DNA from: Bradyrhizobium ivorense
Lineage (GTDB): Bacteria; Pseudomonadota; Alphaproteobacteria; Rhizobiales; Xanthobacteraceae
NCBI RefSeq assembly: GCF_900696085.1
Contig: NZ_CAADFC020000028.1
Coordinates: forward strand, 760,697-824,696
Direction of reading: 5' to 3'
Length of the DNA: 64,000 bases
The translations under genes and the position numbers were made by a program. The notes beneath the pieces were generated by a model. The model made no database searches. It saw nothing but the letters and a program-made list of their open reading frames with translations, and was not told where the DNA came from. The number at the start of each line of letters is the position of its first letter. Position 1 is the stretch's first letter. Below are positions 37,201 to 45,210 of the stretch, one piece after another.

Positions 37201-37879
37201 GGGTTGGGGTGGGGGTCTCTCCACGAGTCGTATCGCGGAGGGAGCCCCCACCCGCATCGCATCTATCGATGCGATGCGGCCTCCCCCGCAAGCGGGAGAG
37301 GCGGACGGCGTCCGCGGCAAGGGCGAGCTTCCCCTCACCGAGGCCGTGGCCCGCGCACTGTTCAAGCTGATGGCCTACAAGGACGAGTACGAGGTGGCGC
37401 GGCTGCATATGCAGAGCGGTTTCCTCGACGAGATCAGACGCGAATTCGATGGGGATTTTCGCGTGCAGTATCACCTCGCGCCGCCGCTGCTGCCGGCGCG
37501 GCTTGATGCGCGCGGACGGCCGCGCAAGCGCGCCTTTGGCCAGTGGATCCAGACGCCGCTCAAACTGCTGGCACGGTTGAAGAGGCTGCGCGGCACGCCG
37601 TTCGACCCGTTCGGCTACACCGCGGAGCGGCGTGCCGAGCGTGCGCTGATCGGCTGGTACGAGGCGCTGATCGACACAATCATCGGCAAGCTCGACGCGG
37701 CGCGGCTGCCTGACCTCGTCGCGCTGGCAAAGGCGCCGATGGAGATCCGCGGCTACGGTCCGGTGAAGGATGCCGCGATCGAAAAAACAAAGGCGGAGGT
37801 GGCGCGGCTGACCGCGCAACTCTCCGCCCCGACAGGTGCCGGCGACGGTTCAGGCCGTCGCACCGCGCTTGGCGGGTGA
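34238..37879 (+). CDS. Fused indolepyruvate ferredoxin oxidoreductase
   Basis: ATG 34238 with AAGGGG 7 bases upstream gives 1213 residues. It is a single-chain thiamine-diphosphate 2-oxoacid:ferredoxin oxidoreductase. The N-terminal part has GFISGYRGSPLGGVD near 48; the central TPP part has CSGCPHNTSTK near 435. A ferredoxin-like cluster region, VCEGCGDCSVESNCLSVEP with further cysteines, lies near 630-690. The gamma-type domain starts at TGVGGTGVITVGALIAMA near 720. It oxidatively decarboxylates aryl-pyruvates to acyl-CoA with reduction of ferredoxin. Residues about 981-1021 are encoded by a palindromic repeat that keeps the frame open. The 3' end overlaps the convergent permease gene by 30 bp. 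Confidence 0.9.
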   Translation: MGQMPQLDAYQLSDRYSRQHGRVFLTGTQAIVRIALDQIRRDRAAGLNTAGFISGYRGSPLGGVDLELWKIQQQLKDSRIEFLPAVNEDLAATVVLGSQQVETQRDREVDGVFGLWYGKGPGIDRSGDALKHGNAYGSSPHGGVLVVAGDDHGCVSSSMPHQSDVAFMSWFMPTLHPADVGEYLAFGEYGYALSRFSGMWVGFKAISEIVESGASVELRPPRRFIQPDFTPPPGGLHYRWPDLPGPQIEERLEAKKHAVYAFAKANPIDRRIYNVKDASYGIVTTGKAHLDLMEALRLVGLDEASCRRFGIDIYKVGMVWPLALHDAMEFVKGKREILVVEEKRGIIESQFKEYFYDYPGAKPERMVGKHDETGARLISWIGELSPRMLAGVLARRLDPMFPELQLAQRVAALAPERDRTIAVPGATRTPYFCSGCPHNTSTKVPEGSKALAGIGCHFMASWMDRETSSLIQMGGEGVNWAASSRFTGNTHVFQNLGEGTYYHSGSMAIRQAIAAKANITYKILFNDAVAMTGGQPVDGPVSVQAIAHSVRAEGVSRIALVSDDPTHFSPADLPSGVTIHPREEMDAVQRELRAISGVTVLIYQQTCATEKRRRRKRGTLPDPARFAYINDLVCEGCGDCSVESNCLSVEPKETPFGRKRKINLSTCNKDFSCINGFCPSFVTIEGGKRRAKSASAIDPLARAATLPAPELAMLDKPYDLLVTGVGGTGVITVGALIAMAAHLEGRGVSVLDFTGFAQKFGPVLSYLRLAAAPEALHQVRIDQGAADALIGCDLVVSSSAKASGSYRKGMRAAVNLAEMPTGDVVRFRDADLASPVRLRAIERVIGPGNLASIDANALAERLLGDSVYANIMMLGFAWQQGLVPVSLDALTRAIELNGVTVERNQQALAWGRIAFADPEFLPKAEDAASKQPETIDQIIARRADFLRDYQDEAYAARYRATVDRVRRAEAALGSNREGTVPPLPLAGEGWGGGLSTSRIAEGAPTRIASIDAMRPPPQAGEADGVRGKGELPLTEAVARALFKLMAYKDEYEVARLHMQSGFLDEIRREFDGDFRVQYHLAPPLLPARLDARGRPRKRAFGQWIQTPLKLLARLKRLRGTPFDPFGYTAERRAERALIGWYEALIDTIIGKLDAARLPDLVALAKAPMEIRGYGPVKDAAIEKTKAEVARLTAQLSAPTGAGDGSGRRTALGG
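37181..37301. repeat. Family D repeat inside a coding region
   Basis: A 121-bp element with perfect 22-bp inverted ends (37181-37202 and 37280-37301; core CCGCTTGCGGGGGAGG). It lies in frame within the indolepyruvate ferredoxin oxidoreductase gene. An element of the same ends and size, in the opposite internal orientation, is at 44966-45085. Confidence 0.92.
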
Positions 37880-39340
37880 CACCAGGCTGACCACGACGGT
37901 CGCAAGCACCGCGACCGCGATGTTCAGCAGCAGCGCGCCGAGCCCGACATAGAAGGTGTAGCTGGCATCGCCGAACGAGATCGAGGCCAGTGGCTTCAGC
38001 CCGTTGCTCCACGCAGTATAGGTGCCCCAACCGATCCCGACCGCCCAGCCGAGCAGCAGCGCTTCGGCGCGGAACCAGACGGTGAACAGGCCGAACACCA
38101 GTGCGGGAAGCGTCTGCACGATCCAGAGCCCGCCGAGCAGCTGCAGGTCGAGCGCATATTGCGTGGGCAGCAACAGGATGAAGGCCAGCGCGCCGACCTT
38201 CACCACCAGCGAGGTGATCTTTGCCACCGACGCCTCGCCGGCATGCGAGATGTCGGGATTGACGTAGGACTTCCAGACGTTGCGGGTGAACAGGTTGGCG
38301 GCGCCGATGCTCATCACCGCCGCCGGCACCAGCGCGCCGATCGCGATCGCCGAAAACGCAAAGCCCGCGAACCACTCCGGGAACAGCGTCTTGAACAGCA
38401 TCGGCACCACGTCGTTCGGCGACGTCACCTTGATGCCTGCTGCGTAGGCGATGTAGCCGAGCAGCGCGATCAGGCCGAGCAGCAGCGTATAGGCCGGCAG
38501 CAGGATCGCGTTCTTACGAATGGTGTCGGCCGATTTCGAGGCGAAGATGCCGGTCAGCGTGTGCGGGTACATGAAGGCCGCGAGCGCCGATCCCAGCGCC
38601 AAGGTCGCATAGGGCAAATATTGCGCGGGCTTCAACGTCAGACCGGTGGCGCCGCCCTTGGCGGTGAAGGCATCGTTCGCCGCGGCGAACACCGCACCGT
38701 AGCCGCCGAGCTTGGCCGGCACCACGACCACGGCCGTCAGCACCACGATGTAGATCATGATGTCCTTGACGAAGGCGATCAGCGCCGGCGCGCGCAAGCC
38801 GGAGCTGTAGGTATAGAGCGCAAGGATCACGAATGCGGCGATGATCGGCAATTCACCCGACAACCCCATCGCCTTGATCACCACCTCCATGCCGATCAGT
38901 TGCAGCGCGATATAGGGCATGGTCGCGACCAGGCCCGTCAGCGCCACCGCGAGCTCGAGCGCGCGCGAGCCGTAGGCGGCATGGACGACGTCGGCGGCGG
39001 TGACGTGCCCCGCGGCATGCGCCTTCCTCCACAGCACCGGCATCACCGCGAACACGAAGGGATAGACGATGATGGTGTAGGGCAGCGCGAAGAAGCCGTA
39101 GGCGCCGACGGCATAGACCAGCGCCGGCACCGCGATCACGGTGTAGGCGGTGTAGAAATCGCCGCCGACCAGGAACCAGGTGATCCAGGTGCCGAACTGG
39201 CGGCCGCCGAGACCCCACTCGTCGAGATGCTCGCCGACCGGGCCAGACTTCCAGCGCGCGGCGAAGAAGCCCATCACGGTGACGAGCGCGAAGAAGAAGA
39301 CGAAGACGGATAGCGCGATCCAGGCGATCCCGTTGTTCAT
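37850..39340 (-). CDS. mctP: Monocarboxylate permease, sodium:solute symporter family
   Basis: The product has 496 residues and about 13 membrane helices. It matches the SSS family: DEWGLGGRQFGTWITWFLVGGDFYTAYT near residue 39 and AFMYPHTLTGIFASKS near 255. The closest family I recognise is MctP of rhizobia, which takes up lactate, pyruvate and related monocarboxylates. It follows a DUF3311 gene by 10 bp, the usual MctP pairing. Its coding end overlaps that of the oxidoreductase gene by 30 bp on the opposite strand. Supplying 2-oxo acids to that enzyme is a plausible link. Confidence 0.87.
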   Translation of the reverse strand: MNNGIAWIALSVFVFFFALVTVMGFFAARWKSGPVGEHLDEWGLGGRQFGTWITWFLVGGDFYTAYTVIAVPALVYAVGAYGFFALPYTIIVYPFVFAVMPVLWRKAHAAGHVTAADVVHAAYGSRALELAVALTGLVATMPYIALQLIGMEVVIKAMGLSGELPIIAAFVILALYTYSSGLRAPALIAFVKDIMIYIVVLTAVVVVPAKLGGYGAVFAAANDAFTAKGGATGLTLKPAQYLPYATLALGSALAAFMYPHTLTGIFASKSADTIRKNAILLPAYTLLLGLIALLGYIAYAAGIKVTSPNDVVPMLFKTLFPEWFAGFAFSAIAIGALVPAAVMSIGAANLFTRNVWKSYVNPDISHAGEASVAKITSLVVKVGALAFILLLPTQYALDLQLLGGLWIVQTLPALVFGLFTVWFRAEALLLGWAVGIGWGTYTAWSNGLKPLASISFGDASYTFYVGLGALLLNIAVAVLATVVVSLVSPAKRGATA

Positions 39341-39350
39341 GGCTGCCCCC

Positions 39351-39548
39351 TCACCGCGTCTCGTCGCGCTCAGGCGCGCGGCTGCGATAGACCAGCCAGA
39401 TCAGCAGCGAGGAAATCGGCACCCAGGCGAGCTGGTACCAGTAGAAGAAGGGAAAACCGAACAGCGATGGTTCGGCGAAGTTGTAGAACGGCACCCACAG
39501 CAAGCCGATGAACGGCAGCAGCAACAATATCCACATCAGCCTACTCAT
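39351..39548 (-). CDS. DUF3311 small membrane protein
   Basis: A 65-residue protein with two hydrophobic helices (LMWILLLLPFIGLLWVPFY and FYWYQLAWVPISSLLIWLVY). DUF3311 proteins are almost always encoded directly before an SSS-family symporter, as here (10 bp before mctP), and are thought to be a small accessory subunit of the transporter. Confidence 0.88.
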   Translation of the reverse strand: MSRLMWILLLLPFIGLLWVPFYNFAEPSLFGFPFFYWYQLAWVPISSLLIWLVYRSRAPERDETR

Positions 39549-39690
39549 TAAGCCATAGCGTTGCCCATGCGCGGCGATCTCGCCGGCACTGCCCCGCGAT
39601 CAACGATCCAGGAACCTGTTCGTTGCGTCTAGAATCACGGTTACGGCAATGCGACGCAAAAAGATGTGATCGTCGCCTCGCGCATGCCAG

Positions 39691-40656
39691 CTACTCCAAC
39701 TTGATGCCGGCGTCCCCGATCACCTTGCGCCAACGCGCCTCCTCGCCGGCAAAGTGGCGGTCGAGCTCGGCCGGCGGCGCTGCGACCATCACGAGGCCCT
39801 CATTGAGGCCGAGCTTCTTGAAGGCGTCGGACTGCACCGCTTTGGCGGCGGATTTGTTCAGGCGCTCGATCACATCAGGCGGGGTGTTCGCCGGCGCGAA
39901 CAGGCCGTACCAGGATTCCGCGACATAGCCCGGCACGCCGGCCTCCGCCACCGTCGGCAGTTGCGGGAACGCCGCCGAGCGTTCGGCCGAGGTCACCGCG
40001 ATGGCGCGCAACTGCCCGGCCGCAACCAGCGACGCGCAGCTCGCCACCGTCGTGAACATCACCTGGATCTGGCCGCCGAGCAAATCGGTGATCGCCGGCG
40101 CCGCGCCCTTGTAGGGCACGGTGGTGAGATTGACGCCGGCCAGATGCTTGAACAGCTCGCCGGCGAGATGCGCCGAGGTGCCGGTGCCATAGGTGCCGTA
40201 GGAGAGCTTTTCCGGATCGGCCTTCGCGGCCGCAATCAGATCGGCGATCGATTTCACCGGCGAAGCGGGATTGACAACGACGACATTGAAGGAGCGCGCG
40301 ACCAGCGCCACCGGCACAAAGTCCTTGTGCGGGTCATAGGGCAGCTTCTTGTAGAGGCTCGGATTGACCGCGTTGGCGAACGTGCCCATCAGCAGCGTGT
40401 AACCGTCGGCCGGGCTGATGGCGACGCTCTGCGTGCCGATGATGGTGCCAGCCCCCGGCTTGTTCTCGATAATGACGGTGCCGCCAAGATCCTTCTGCAT
40501 CTCCTGCGCCAGCGTCCGCGCCACCACATCGGTGCCGCCGCCCGGCGCGAACGGCACCACGATCTTGACGACATGGTCGGGGTAGGCGGCGCAGGCGGGT
40601 GACTGCAGCAGCACGCTTGCTGCGATCGCGAAGAATAGGGTCAGGATACGATGCAT
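39691..40656 (-). CDS. TctC/Bug-type periplasmic solute-binding protein (orphan)
   Basis: ATG 40656 is chosen because a signal peptide, MHRILTLFFAIAASVLLQSPACA, starts there; an ATG ten codons earlier is possible. The 321-residue protein has the Bug family features: VKIVVPFAPGGGTDVVARTLA after the signal, IENKPGAGTIIGTQSVA, and SYGTYGTGTSAHLAGELFKHLAG. It would bind a carboxylate in the periplasm for a tripartite tricarboxylate transporter or a sensor. No TctA/TctB genes adjoin it; the nearest are at 55-57 kb with their own binding protein. Confidence 0.87.
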   Translation of the reverse strand: MHRILTLFFAIAASVLLQSPACAAYPDHVVKIVVPFAPGGGTDVVARTLAQEMQKDLGGTVIIENKPGAGTIIGTQSVAISPADGYTLLMGTFANAVNPSLYKKLPYDPHKDFVPVALVARSFNVVVVNPASPVKSIADLIAAAKADPEKLSYGTYGTGTSAHLAGELFKHLAGVNLTTVPYKGAAPAITDLLGGQIQVMFTTVASCASLVAAGQLRAIAVTSAERSAAFPQLPTVAEAGVPGYVAESWYGLFAPANTPPDVIERLNKSAAKAVQSDAFKKLGLNEGLVMVAAPPAELDRHFAGEEARWRKVIGDAGIKLE

Positions 40657-40756
40657 GGCGGGCCCCCGGGGCGGTATCTCTTTCATACACGCGGACGCCA
40701 TGCGTGCGGCGCGGGCGGTTATGAGCGAAGGAAGCGCTGCGCGCGACACTGCCCGA

Positions 40757-40770
40757 CCCGTCATCCTGAG
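40757..40770. repeat. Left fragment of family C repeat split by IS
   Basis: CCCGTCATCCTGAG, the start of a family C element whose remainder resumes at 42286 after the insertion sequence. The last five bases, CTGAG, are duplicated at 42286-42290. Confidence 0.88.
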
Positions 40771-42285
40771 AGCTTGTGACCCTATGCGATCGGGCACCAT
40801 TTGGCGCGATAGGGCGATGGCGATCAGGCGGCAGCCCTCAAGGTTGGCGGGGTCTGGTCACGCGGCTTGGGCCAGGAGCCTGTGTCCGGCGAGAACGTTG
40901 TTGGCGAGGGCAAACCAGCGCAGCACTGTGAGCACTTTTTCGCGACCCCGAACCGTGAACTGGCGCAGGCCCCAGTTGCGGAAGCGGGCATTGATGCATT
41001 CGCCTGGCGCCCGGCGTTTGTAGACGCGCTTGCCGTGAGGGCTTTTCATCCGTCTGCGCCAGGCGGCCATGCCGGAGCCGTCTTCAGGGCGCGGCGCATA
41101 AGGATCGGTCTCATGCTTGCTGTTGGCCGGCGGACCATAGACCTTGATGCCTTGGCTGGCAGCCCATTCGATGTCCTCGTTCTTGTTGAAGCCGCCGTCG
41201 ACAAGGTAACGCTTCGCGTGACCATAAAAGCCCGCAAGCCGTTCCTGCATTGGCCGCATCAGGCCGCGGTCCGAGCCGACATTGGTCACATCCACGGCAA
41301 TGGCGATCTGTCCCTCGGCGACGCTTGCGACTTGGCAGTTGTAGGCGGGACGGAAGCCACCATCGGCCATCTTCATGACCCGCGCCTGCGGGTCGGTCGT
41401 GGAAACACGCGGCTCGGAGCGCTTGCTCCCCTTCTTTCTGTTGTTCCTGTTCTCGCGGCCGCGGCGCGCCCGATGCGCTTCGATGGCGGCAAGCTGCTCG
41501 AGCGCCGCGGCAACACGCGCCTCGCGTTCACGGGCCGCACGGTCCTCTGCAGCTCGGATACGCCTGTTGCTGGCGTCAGGATCATCGTCATTCTCCTGCC
41601 GCAGGTGCTCGACCAGACGCTTGGCTTTCTTCAACTCCTTGTGGAGCTTCTTCCTGCGCCGGAACGAACTTGCTCCGGCCGAGGCGCGCACACGCACGCC
41701 ATCCTGTACCACCTCATCAAGCTCGATCACGCCAGCTACCGAGAGCGAGGCAACGTGCTCCACCAGCAACTGCTCCAAAAGCTGCGGATGCGCCGTGCGG
41801 AACTCCGACAGGCTGTGATAGTTCACGCTCACTCCGCCGCACAGCCAACGATAGGCATCATGGCTCTCGCACAGCCGTGCCAGGGCCCGCGCACTGCCGA
41901 CACCCTGACTGGTGGCAAACAACCACAACGCCAATTGCAGGCGTGGGCTGACCGGCGCTTGACCCGGACCATGGGCACGCGCCCGAACGGTCTCCTCCAG
42001 GACCCTCAGGTCGAGCCTCTGGACATAGGCCCAGATCACGCGAGCCGGATGATCGGCCGGCAGCAGCGCCTCAAGATCCACCGCGCGCAACTCAACCTGA
42101 TCGCGGACAGGCTCACGAAGCCGCGGGCTTCCCGGCCACTCCCGCGCAACCGCCTCAGCTTCAGGCAGATCCCCAAACAGCGTGTCTCGTGACATCCGCG
42201 CCTCCATCGACCTTTGAAAGCAGGGAATCATCCGACTCACGCCGACGCAAACAAAAACCCGCCAAATCACATAGATTCACAGCTT
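40771..42285 (-). mobile_element. Complete insertion sequence with CTGAG target duplication
   Basis: A 1515-bp element. Its ends form imperfect inverted repeats: left AGCTTGTGACCCTATGCGAT and, on the other strand at the right, AAGCTGTGAATCTATGTGAT. Direct repeats CTGAG lie just outside both ends (40766-40770 and 42286-42290). It has one transposase gene. A related copy starts at 63453 after the same left target sequence. Confidence 0.9.
40858..42195 (-). CDS. DDE transposase (IS1182-like, DUF772 type)
   Basis: ATG 42195 with GGAGG 5 bases upstream gives 445 residues; the open frame runs on to 42270 with no ribosome site. An N-terminal DUF772-like region has YHSLSEFRTAHPQLLEQLL. A basic coiled-coil stretch follows (RRRKKLHKELKKAKRLVEHLRQ). 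The catalytic part has D in VDVTNVGSDRGL, D in YLVDGGFNKNED and E in PGECINARFRNWGL. The frame is intact. It differs from the copy at the right window edge at about 7-8 of the 145 final residues, so the copies are related but not recent duplicates. Confidence 0.88.
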   Translation of the reverse strand: MSRDTLFGDLPEAEAVAREWPGSPRLREPVRDQVELRAVDLEALLPADHPARVIWAYVQRLDLRVLEETVRARAHGPGQAPVSPRLQLALWLFATSQGVGSARALARLCESHDAYRWLCGGVSVNYHSLSEFRTAHPQLLEQLLVEHVASLSVAGVIELDEVVQDGVRVRASAGASSFRRRKKLHKELKKAKRLVEHLRQENDDDPDASNRRIRAAEDRAAREREARVAAALEQLAAIEAHRARRGRENRNNRKKGSKRSEPRVSTTDPQARVMKMADGGFRPAYNCQVASVAEGQIAIAVDVTNVGSDRGLMRPMQERLAGFYGHAKRYLVDGGFNKNEDIEWAASQGIKVYGPPANSKHETDPYAPRPEDGSGMAAWRRRMKSPHGKRVYKRRAPGECINARFRNWGLRQFTVRGREKVLTVLRWFALANNVLAGHRLLAQAA

Positions 42286-42400
42286 CTGAGGTGCGAGCCT
42301 TGCGGCGCATTGCGCCGTTGGGCGAGCCTCGAAGGATGAATCGGCCCTGGCCGTCGATCCTTCGAGGGCCGCTGAAGAAGCGGCCGCCTCAGGATGACGG
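42286..42400. repeat. Family C palindromic repeat, right part
   Basis: It resumes with CTGAGGTGCGAGCC and ends GCCTCAGGATGACGG. Internal arms carry GCCTCGAAGGATGAATCGG and CCGTCGATCCTTCGAGGG. Together with 40757-40770 it forms one complete element interrupted by the insertion sequence. Confidence 0.85.
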
Positions 42401-42424
42401 GGATGGTTTGCTCAGCTTGCTCGG

Positions 42425-42527
42425 TGTCATCACCCGGCTTGACCGGGTGATCCAGTATTCCAGAGACGCCGGTGATAGAAGCGAAAGGCCGCGGCGTACT
42501 GGATCGCCCGGTCAAGCCGGGCGATGA
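42425..42527. repeat. Palindromic repeat, family A copy 2
   Basis: A 103-bp element, GTCATCACCCGGCTTGACCG through CAAGCCGGGCGATGAC. It shares GTGATCCAGTATTCCAGAG and CGGCGTACTGGATCGCCCGG with 33203-33304. Confidence 0.85.
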
Positions 42528-42596
42528 CAACGGTAGATGAGGGCAAAGCTTCACATTCTCTCAGGATGACGGGATGGAGTTGCGCGGCTCCATCCA

Positions 42597-42683
42597 CGTC
42601 ATTGCGAGCGAAGCGAAGCAATCCATCGTTCCGCATTCGCCGAGGCATGGATTGCTTCGTCGCTATCGCTCCTCGCAATGACG
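42597..42683. repeat. Palindromic repeat, family B copy 1
   Basis: Starts CGTCATTGCGAGCGAAGCG and ends CGCTCCTCGCAATGACG; the arms AGCGAAGCAATCCA and TGGATTGCTTCGT pair. Related copies lie at 48885-48964 and 63326-63411. Confidence 0.87.
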
Positions 42684-42688
42684 GCAGC

Positions 42689-43600
42689 TCACGAATACGG
42701 ATTGATCAGCTTTTGCTGCTCGGTGGCGTGGTGGACCAGGAGGTCGATGAAGGTGCGCACCTTGGCCGAGAGGTGATGGCGGTGCGGATAGACCGCGTTC
42801 ATGGTGAACTCGACCGGGCGGTATTCCGGCAGCAGGCGCACCAGCTGCCCCGACTCCAATTCGTCGCGCACCAGAAAACCCGCGGCGAGGAAGACGCCGA
42901 CGCCGGCGAGTGCCGCGAGCTTCAACGTTTCACCGCTGTTGGAGATCAGGTTGCCCGCCACCCTCACCGCGGCCGGAGCGCCCTTGCGGTCGATGAAATG
43001 CCAGTCGTCGCCGAACGGATAGTTGGCGTGGCGCATGCAGTTGCGCGTCGTGAGCTCGGCGAGCTGCTCCGGCTTGCCGTGCTGCTCGATATAGCCGTGC
43101 GAGCAGCACAGCACGTGGCGCCAGGTGGCGATGGTGCGCACGATCAGGCTGGAGTCCGGCGGCGGCACCATGCGCACCGCAAGATCAAAATTCTCGTCGA
43201 TCAGATCGACATTGCGCTCGCCGATCGCGAGGTCGACCTTGACGTCCGGATAGGTCGCGAGGAACTCGGCGACCGCGGGCGACAGAAACTGGACCAGATG
43301 GGTGTTGGTGAAGATGCGCAGCGTGCCGCGTGGCACCGATTGCTGTGCGCCGGCGAGTTCATCGGCCTGCTCGATGTCGGCGAGGATCTGGATGGCGCGG
43401 TCGTAATAGGCCTGGCCGATTTCCGTGAGGCTGACCTTGCGCGTGGTGCGGTTGAGCAGCCGCACGCCGAGCCGGTCCTCCAACGATTGCACATGGTTGC
43501 TCACCATGGTCGTCGACATGTTGAGCCGGCGGCCGGCCGCGGAAAAGCCGCCGGAGTCCACGACCCGGACGAAGGCGGTCAGGCTGGTCAGGCGGTCCAT
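42689..43600 (-). CDS. LysR family transcriptional regulator
   Basis: The product has 303 residues from ATG 43600. The N-terminal helix-turn-helix is FVRVVDSGGFSAAGRRLNMSTTMVSNHVQSLEDRLGVRLLNRTTRKVSLTEIG (about residues 10-62), and the rest is the periplasmic-binding-like effector domain. It is divergent from an EmrA-type gene with 140 bp between. A 32-bp inverted-repeat box in that gap recurs before the EmrB-type gene, so control of both efflux genes is likely. The inducer is not known. Confidence 0.9.
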   Translation of the reverse strand: MDRLTSLTAFVRVVDSGGFSAAGRRLNMSTTMVSNHVQSLEDRLGVRLLNRTTRKVSLTEIGQAYYDRAIQILADIEQADELAGAQQSVPRGTLRIFTNTHLVQFLSPAVAEFLATYPDVKVDLAIGERNVDLIDENFDLAVRMVPPPDSSLIVRTIATWRHVLCCSHGYIEQHGKPEQLAELTTRNCMRHANYPFGDDWHFIDRKGAPAAVRVAGNLISNSGETLKLAALAGVGVFLAAGFLVRDELESGQLVRLLPEYRPVEFTMNAVYPHRHHLSAKVRTFIDLLVHHATEQQKLINPYS

Positions 43601-43630
43601 GTAGCAAGCCCGGGATTGTCAGCGCTGGCT

Positions 43631-43662
43631 TGATAATGCTTCCAGTTTTATCGGGATTATCA
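43631..43662. promoter_or_regulatory. Probable LysR operator before emrA-type gene
   Basis: TGATAAT and ATTATCA form a perfect 7-bp inverted repeat 25 bp apart (start to start), 31 bp from the LysR gene start and 79 bp from the EmrA-type start. The segment matches 45486-45517 at 24 of 31 bases, and a GCATC lies 23 bp after the start of the right arm in both. Confidence 0.75.
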
Positions 43663-43740
43663 CAGCGGGGAGGACATTGCATCTAAGGCAGTCGAAAGGC
43701 GCCCTTTCTGCAAGGACGCACGCTCGACCCGGAGGATGCC

Positions 43741-44889
43741 ATGTCGACGACCACCTATGTCCCTGAAGAATCGACGAAAATCGACGTCCGCCCGTCACGG
43801 AAGGTGATCAAGCGGGCAGCGCTCGCGCTGGCCGCGGCGCTCGGCATCGTCGTCGCCGCCGACTTCGGCTACGACTACATCACCACTGGCCGTTACCTCG
43901 AGTCGACCGACGACGCCTATGTGAAGGCGGATACCACGATCATCGCGCCGAAAGTGTCGGGCTATATCGCCCGGGTGCTGGTGACCGACAACCAGCCGGT
44001 TAAGGCCGGGCAGCTGCTGGCAGAGATCGACGACCGCGATTATCGCACCGCGCTCAACCAAGCCAGGGCCGATGTCGACGCCGCTGACGCGGCCGTCCGC
44101 AACCTCGATGCGCAGCTCGCGCTGCAGCAGCCGGTGATCGACCAGAGCAAGGCCGACGTCACCGCCGCCGAAGCCAATCTGAAATTCGCGCAGGAGGAGC
44201 AGGCCCGCTACGACGGGCTGATGAAATCCGGCTCCGGCACCATTCAGCGCGCGCAGCAGACCGACGCCGCACTGCGCGCCAACACCGCGCAGCTGCAGGG
44301 CGCGAAATCGGCGCTGTCAGCCGCCGAGCGCAAGGTCGACGTGCTGACGACGCAGCGCGCGCAGGCGGTGGCGCAAGCCGATCGGGCGCGCGCGGTCGAG
44401 CACCAGGCCGAGCTGAACCTGTCCTACACCGAGATCAAGGCGCCGGTGGACGGCACGGTCGGCGCCCGCACGTTGCGCGTCGGCCAGTATGTGCAGGCCG
44501 GCACCCAGCTCATGGCCGTGGTGCCGCTCGACGCGGTCTATGTAGTCGCCAATTTCAAGGAGACCCAGCTCACCAACGTGCGCAACGGCCAACCGGTCGA
44601 GCTCACCGTCGACAGCTTTCACAACACCAGGCTGAAGGGCCATGTCGACAGCCTGTCGCCGGCCAGCGGCCTCGAGTTCGCGCTGCTGCCGCCCGACAAC
44701 GCCACCGGCAACTTCACCAAGATCGTGCAGCGCGTGCCGGTGAAGATCGTGCTCGACGACGACAACCTCACCGGCCTGCTGCGGCCGGGCATGTCGGCGG
44801 TGCCGGTCATCAACACCAAGGCCGCGGTGGTTGCGGAGCGCGAAACGAAGCGGCGCGTGGCGGCGGCGGGCAAGCCGGACGGGGGGTAG
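43741..44889 (+). CDS. emrA: EmrA-type HlyD family membrane fusion protein
   Basis: The product has 382 residues. A single N-terminal membrane helix (ALALAAALGIVVAADFG, about 22-40) anchors it. The biotinyl-lipoyl-like half APKVSGYIARVLVTDNQPVKAGQLLAEID lies at about 67-97. A coiled-coil hairpin of about 100 residues follows, then the second lipoyl half IKAPVDGTVGARTLRVGQYVQAG near 226 and the C-terminal beta barrel. It links an MFS exporter to an outer membrane channel. The EmrB-type gene follows after 676 bp of repeat-rich DNA, and a LysR gene is divergent upstream. Confidence 0.88.
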   Translation: MSTTTYVPEESTKIDVRPSRKVIKRAALALAAALGIVVAADFGYDYITTGRYLESTDDAYVKADTTIIAPKVSGYIARVLVTDNQPVKAGQLLAEIDDRDYRTALNQARADVDAADAAVRNLDAQLALQQPVIDQSKADVTAAEANLKFAQEEQARYDGLMKSGSGTIQRAQQTDAALRANTAQLQGAKSALSAAERKVDVLTTQRAQAVAQADRARAVEHQAELNLSYTEIKAPVDGTVGARTLRVGQYVQAGTQLMAVVPLDAVYVVANFKETQLTNVRNGQPVELTVDSFHNTRLKGHVDSLSPASGLEFALLPPDNATGNFTKIVQRVPVKIVLDDDNLTGLLRPGMSAVPVINTKAAVVAERETKRRVAAAGKPDGG

Positions 44890-44965
44890 CGGCGGCAGTC
44901 AACGCGAGACGAAGCGCGATCGATCGGTGGATGGATGGCGCTTTGCTGTCCGCGAGCTCTCTTCG

Positions 44966-45085
44966 CCTCTCCCGCTTGCGGGGGAGGCCGCATTGCATCG
45001 CAGATGCAATGCGGGTGGGGGCTTTCTCCACCGCATGACTCGCGGAGAGAGCCCCCACCCCACCCTCCCCCGCAAGCGGGAGAGG
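44966..45085. repeat. Palindromic repeat, family D copy 3
   Basis: A 120-bp element with the same 22-bp inverted ends as 37181-37301. Its interior runs in the opposite order (GCATTGCATCGCAGATGCAATG on the left). It is followed at 45099-45111 by GTGCTCACCTCAC. Confidence 0.88.
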
Positions 45086-45210
45086 GAGCCTGAGAGGTGT
45101 GCTCACCTCACGAACTGACCATCATGGTCGAAGCGCGATCGATCGGTGGATCGGTCGCGCTTACTTTCCTGCGCCTCTGGCTTCGTGCCACACGCTCCGG
45201 CGTCAGGGCT

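Noticed and set aside
35642..37819. A 725-residue minus-strand frame
   Set aside because: It is antisense to the indolepyruvate ferredoxin oxidoreductase, which has clear motifs on the plus strand.
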